64,000 bases of DNA from Euborellia annulipes. Taxonomy: Eukaryota; Arthropoda; Insecta; Dermaptera; Anisolabididae. The position numbers and the translations under genes are program-made. The stretch is from assembly GCA_023213315.1 (NCBI GenBank), contig JAKCPI010002845.1, forward strand, positions 1-64,000, given 5' to 3'. Below are positions 59,582 through 64,000 of the stretch, piece by piece. Positions within the stretch are counted from its first letter, which is position 1. Each line of letters opens with the position of its first letter. The notes under the pieces are model-generated. The model was not told the origin of the DNA. It did not search any database and was given only the letters and a program-made list of their open reading frames with translations.

Positions 59582-59648
59582 AGAAATAAAGATGTAAAAT
59601 ATACATTTTTTAAACTCTTTTTTTTTAAAGGTCAGTAGGTACTCAATA

Positions 59649-59855
59649 CAAGGCGCAGGGGGGGTAAGGGGTTCCCCCCGGTCGAAAAATACTTTTTCCG
59701 CAAAAAAATTTTATGTAAAATTTTAAAATAATACTTAAATTTGATGGTATTTATTTCTGGCAAACAAGTACAGAATCGCTTTGAAATTCCAAATTAAAAA
59801 AAAATAGTGGCTGTGGACAGTACACAATTACCCCGAGAAAATCTGATCGCCCTTG
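59649..59855. mobile_element. hAT-type MITE, same family as 16239
   Basis: It begins CAAGGCGCAGGGGGGG and ends CTGATCGCCCTTG, with ACTCAATA on both sides (59641-59648 and 59856-59863). The 'ttctggcaaacaagtacaga' block is present. It is more worn than the other two but its 8-bp target duplication is intact. Confidence 0.82.
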
Positions 59856-60464
59856 ACTCAATAAAATATAAATAAATTTTGTCGGTGAGAGGGAATGGCT
59901 GAACAACGATTAGATCAATACAAGGAGAGAATGTTAACCAAATAAGATAGCCTATAACGATATTAAAAAAAATAAGAGAAAGTAAAAAAAAAATAATGCC
60001 ATCATAATTAAAGCCGAAATGTTTTCTTTTATTGGATTTTCATTCGATAGTTGGATTGAAGAACCGAGACTAACAAAGTTAAGAAGATGTCTAAAATATT
60101 AATATCGTATCTTTAAAAAGTACATCAGTACTGTTTGGTCGATTTTATTCCAAAGCTTTGGGCTGCTCGCCAGATGGGTATCTAACTTAAATATAAAATT
60201 TCAACTTCGTAGCTCTTTTCGCTTTTAGGATATTTTGTTCAAAGACAGAAAACACAGACAATTTTGACATCTCCATTATTTTGGAATCAGAAATCCTCAA
60301 AAATATATAGATAAGAGAAAAGGGTAATTTCCTCAAAAACTATTCAATTTCGCAAAAAACATGTAAGAACTATTTTTTTTTTCGCAAATTGGATTTACCC
60401 CACTTTCAAAATCAACGGCTCAATTATTTTATGAATCGTGGAATAAATTTTTTTTTTTTTTTTA

Positions 60465-60712
60465 CAAAAAACATTCACACTTTTTTCTCATTTACACTCC
60501 CATTCACACAGTCTTTTCGGCAACTTAGGCCATTTAAGACTTTAAACGATATCCGTTAATGATTATTATACATATTGGGGCCCAGGCATTCTTATTTAAG
60601 TCATTTGGTATCCAAATGCCTCAAATAAAATTATCGGACTGCCTGGGGTCCGAACCCGCGACGTTCGGTATAGAAGGTAGACACGCTACCAACTACTCCA
60701 AGCCCCGTGGGC
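60465..60712 (-). repeat. tRNA-derived SINE copy, reverse, near full length
   Basis: On the plus strand the tail complement 'acattcacacttttttctca' comes first, then 'gcaacttaggccatttaaga', 'catttggtatccaaatgcct', 'ggactgcctggggtccgaac' (B box) and 'ggtagacacgctaccaacta' (A-box side). A poly-T of 17 or more bases precedes it at about 60450. Confidence 0.82.
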
Positions 60713-61190
60713 GGAATAAAATTTGAATTAAACCTGTAATTTTACTGTATTGTTAATAAAATGAAAAGATGTTTTTGCTTTAAGTCTTATGTAATTATTG
60801 ATAATAATTGATTTAAAATATATAAACTTATATAACAAAGAAAATGCGTGTATTAAGTGGGTAGTCGCCCCCCCCCCCCTCCCGTAACCGAGAGTTTAGA
60901 GATGTTGACAAATGCCGATATTGATTACACTGTGCTACAAAATGAAACTTTTTTCCTGGCCCCGAGAAAAGTCCTTCAGATTCTTAAGTAAAATGACCTC
61001 CTGAATCCAAATATGACCTTCGTTTTCCCCCAGCACGTACCGTTTTCGGGGGGTAGCCCCCTACTTATTTCCACCAATTTTCGTTAATTATAGGGCCACG
61101 AAAAAAATTTGGAGGGATGAAAAGGAATATTTTAGCCTTAACATTTCTTCAGAAGGTCTAGAGAAGTGAAAAGTTAAAAAACATTAACAT

Positions 61191-61843
61191 TTGGACCCAA
61201 GGGGGGGATGTGGGGGAGGATTTTGTCCCTTAAAATGCAAAAAAATCATTAAAAATGATCAATTTTTTCTGATTTTTCACAATTTTTTCACTGATTTTCT
61301 ACATATTCCAGCTGACAGACCCACCTCATCCTTCCTTAAACATCCCTCAACTAAAAAAAATATATAGGATAAAGCGGGTGGGGTGTGGGCGATTCCGAAG
61401 CCCTTGCAAGAAGATGGAAGATTCACAGCTCAGTTGGTGAAATTGGCAAATATGCGGCTAACTTGCATTTTTTTGGGCTGATCTTTACAAATTTAAACTT
61501 AAATATACGGATTCTTCTATGTCCTTCAATATTTCCATATTTTATCTAAAGGGGTAGAAATTATTTCTTGTCAATAATTGAAAAAAATTCTTCTTGCAAG
61601 GGCTTCGGAATCGCTCACACCCCACCCGCTTTATCCTATATATTTTTTTTTAGTTGAGGGATGTTTAAGGAATGGTGAGGTGGGTCTGTCAGCTGAAATA
61701 TGTAGAAAATCAGTGAAAAAATTGGGAAAAATCAGAAAAAATCGATCATTTTTAATGATTTTTTTTTTCATTTTAAGCGACAAAATCCTCCCCCACATCC
61801 CCCCTTGGACCTGAAGAAGGATTCGTTTTGGCTCCGAAACGTC
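61191..61843. repeat. Long inverted repeat with a CTGAAGA-CGAAACGTC end
   Basis: The arms at about 61191-61420 and 61590-61810 are near-perfect complements ('ggacccaaggggggga' / 'ccccccttggacc'; 'cattaaaaatgatc' / 'gatcatttttaatga'; 'gggtggggtgtgggcgattc' / complement). Past the right arm is CTGAAGAAGGATTC...GGCTCCGAAACGTCGAC (61811-61846). The left end lacks a counterpart, so the element is truncated there or asymmetric. It lies between S2 and S3. Confidence 0.75.
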
Positions 61844-61854
61844 GACTTATAGCT

Positions 61855-62015
61855 GATTTGGATTCCAAATGGCTTAAATAAGAATGCCTGGACCCCCAAT
61901 AGATATATTAAACATACGAGTATCGTTTAAAGTCTTAAATGGCCTAAGTTGCCGAAGACTGTGTGAGTGTGAGTGTGAATGAGAATAAGTGTGAGTGTTT
62001 TTTTGAACAAAAAAA
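61855..62015 (+). repeat. 3' part of a tRNA-derived SINE, upstream of S3
   Basis: It starts at 'tttggattccaaatggctta', then 'gaatgcctggacccccaata', 'cttaaatggcctaagttgcc' and a GTGTGAGTGTGAATG tail. It begins directly after the CGAAACGTCGAC motif, which suggests that one insertion cut into the other. Confidence 0.75.
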
Positions 62016-62266
62016 AGTTAAAAATAAACTTAAATTTTTTCTTTTGTGGGTCTACAAGAATAAAAAGATGCAGTACCTTCTCAAGTATTTATTGCAAAAT
62101 AAAGTCGAGTTTGAATCAATTACCATTGTTTTTAGTTTGTTTAGTAAGTATGAATAGCACCGTGCAATTATAATATTTATAATTCAAGTAGGTGGAATAA
62201 TAAAGATATGACTGAATAGATTCGGAGGGGGCACGACTAGTTGGAGGGGTGAATTGAGAAGACATG

Positions 62267-62275
62267 TATAAAAAT
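62267..62275 (+). promoter_or_regulatory. TATA box of S3
   Basis: TATAAAAAT lies 122 bp before the S3 ATG. The upstream wording 'gtaggtggaataataaagat' and 'gggggcacgactag' corresponds to the S1/S2 promoter block, though it is more diverged and 'tcatgactat' is lost. Confidence 0.6.
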
Positions 62276-62388
62276 GGTGACTGTTGTGAAAATTCTTTAT
62301 ATTTTATTTATATATTGCAATATATTAATATTTGGTTTTCCTTAAACTGTGACATCTGTTAAAATTGTTAGTATTTATTAAAGACAAG

Positions 62389-63903
62389 ATGAAACTCACT
62401 ATTGGTTTATTGTCTGCTCTTGGGATAATGTTAACTTGTAATTTCGCATTGACTTATGGAAGAAGTATTATTGATTATTTAGATGATGATGATGATGACT
62501 ACAATTCACCTCATGTAAGAAATATGAAATAGTTTATTTTATAAGTATGCTTAAAACAATTTTGAGGGCAAAATGCGAATATACATTTTAAAGAATATCT
62601 AAAAAATTTATGAATTTTAATCAAAATAGTTAGAGCGAATTTTGAGAAAATCGAAAAAAAAAAAAAAAAACTGAAAAAGTATGTACACCAGTAAAGTACT
62701 AGTACTTTTTGGCCGATTTTGTTCAAAAAACTTGTGTCACGTGCCATGAGGATACCTAACTTAAATATAAAATTTTAACCTCCTAGCTCTATAGCTCCTA
62801 GCTATATATATATATATATCTACTGTATATATGTAGGAATGAGAAAGTAAAAACCTTTTTTCGCACTCTTTTCTTTGTCACATCTTTCTCTAAAATTTTG
62901 ATCTAGCTATTGCTAAGGTTATTGATTAGGAAATTCAATTAATTTTATATAAAATTATATGAAAGAAGATTGATCCTCATATTGGCAAATAAGATTTTTA
63001 AAAAATAGAATAAATTTATATAATAAAATTTTTTTATTATTTTAGTTAAGCCCTCAGGAGTATAAATATTATCTTGAATTGCATGATAGTACGAGTAGTT
63101 ACGAATATTATTATGATGAGAATTATTCGGAAGGAAGAAATAAGAAAAAAAAAAAGAATTGTAAAAAAAATCGAACAACAGTTAAGCCTACTGTCTCAAC
63201 TATTTCAACGGTGCCTACAGATATAACCAAAAAAGATGAAAAAGATCAACCAAGTACTGACTTAACTATTTCAACGGAGCCTACTGATGTAAAAGATGAA
63301 AAAGATCAACCAGTTACTGACTCAACTATTTCAACGGCGCCTACTGATGTAAAAGATGAAAAAGATCAACCAGTTACTGACTCAACTATTTCAACGGCGC
63401 CTACTGATGTAAAAGATCAAACACAGGGTAGTGACTCAACTATTTCAACGGATCCGGTGCCTACCGATGTAGGCACTTCGCCTGAATCTTCTGTAGAAAT
63501 TGCAACCAATCCTATTGACGAGAATATAAACCCAACTCCTGAAAAAGTTGAAACAACCACTATTCCCCAAGTAAGTATTTCAAAGTGAGCTTTTATGAAT
63601 TAGTCGGTTTATGAAGTTTTTTCAAATTATATTGTATCATTAGGAAAATATTGTAGAATGAATTTCTTTCTACAAATCTTTATTATCCATCGAGGTAAAT
63701 TTTCAAATAACCAAAAGTTGTCAAAATTTAGTTTTATATTACCACCGACTAATTCATAAAAATTTTAATAAAATTATTCAGACGATGAGATAAAATAGTA
63801 ATTTTTAATAGAATCGTGTAGAGATAATATTGATATGTTTTTTTTTCTCTAGGTGGAGGGTGAAGTAGTGGAGGATGTAGTAGACCCTCCTACAGAAGAA
63901 TAA
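62389..63903 (+). CDS. S3: secreted Thr/Ser-rich repeat protein of the tandem family
   Basis: Function unknown. Exons 62389-62514, 63046-63570 and 63853-63903 (all phase 0) give 233 residues. Residues 1-24 (MKLTIGLLSALGIMLTCNFA) align with the S1/S2 signal peptides. The mature protein starts with an acidic run (DYLDDDDDDYNS), a Tyr-rich stretch (EYKYYLE, YEYYYDENY), a basic patch (NKKKKKNCKKN), then about four 20-residue repeats of the type TDVKDEKDQPVTDSTISTAP at ~105-185, and a Thr/Pro-rich acidic end (DPPTEE). The Thr/Ser/Pro repeats suggest O-glycosylation, as in mucin-like secretions (inference). A GTAAGAAAC donor at 63942, just after the stop, parallels the 3'UTR donors of S1 and S2, so the last exon is probably beyond the window. 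The first intron is in the same place and phase as in S1 and S2. Confidence 0.72.
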
Positions 63904-64000
63904 ATCTTTAGTCTCAGCTTATGAAAATTTCCGAATAAACCGTAAGAAACATTAGGCCCAGGGGCGCCGGAAAGAATTTGAATCGGGGGGGGGGAAAAAA

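Noticed and set aside
62511..63178. Minus-strand open frames overlapping S3
   Set aside because: They are Phe/Leu/Tyr strings opposite A-rich coding or repeat sequence; the plus-strand gene with phased splice sites explains the region.

Overview
The window is nuclear DNA of a winged-lineage insect. It is very AT-rich, its genes are split by GT..AG introns, and it carries an insect-type odorant receptor, a gene class found only in insects. Most of the rest is transposon-derived: non-autonomous DNA elements with recognisable target-site duplications (TSDs), one tRNA-derived SINE family, several simple-sequence-bearing repeats, and many poly-G/poly-C tracts. I see no rRNA gene, functional tRNA, CRISPR array or bacterial-type operon. 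I cannot name the species or order.

Layout. (1) 1-3942: AT-rich flank with a diverged tandem duplication and a GC-richer block at 430-860 that I cannot explain. (2) 3943-9874, plus strand: a ten-exon odorant receptor gene, reassembled here to 421 codons in one frame, with a tandem/hairpin array and a hAT-type MITE in its introns. (3) 9875-15389: repeats, including a Harbinger-type MITE. (4) 15390-30430, minus strand: 17 exons of a Graf/ARHGAP26-type Rho GTPase-activating protein (end of BAR, PH, RhoGAP, Ser/Pro/Gln-rich linker, SH3). The first ~175 residues of the BAR domain were not found. (5) 30431-43708: a repeat-filled stretch upstream of Graf. (6) 43709-48970: a GC-rich nest of one transposon family, with three copies, one inside another, and a further 526-bp hairpin inserted in the outer copy. 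(7) 49635-50400: a pogo/Tigger-like and a TTAA-flanked MITE side by side. (8) 51476-63903, plus strand: three tandem genes (called S1, S2 and S3 here) for small secreted proteins. They share promoter, signal peptide, first intron position and 3' architecture, while their mature proteins differ strongly.

The most interesting material is the S1-S3 cluster, a fast-evolving secreted family of unknown function. Next is a set of long inverted repeats with unrelated arms that keep carrying the same short motif, CTGANGA - small stem - CGAAAYRTY, which resembles a hammerhead ribozyme core. One of these hairpins has a perfect 14-bp target duplication inside a datable nested insertion. The odorant receptor, Graf and the secreted cluster show no functional link; they are simply neighbours.
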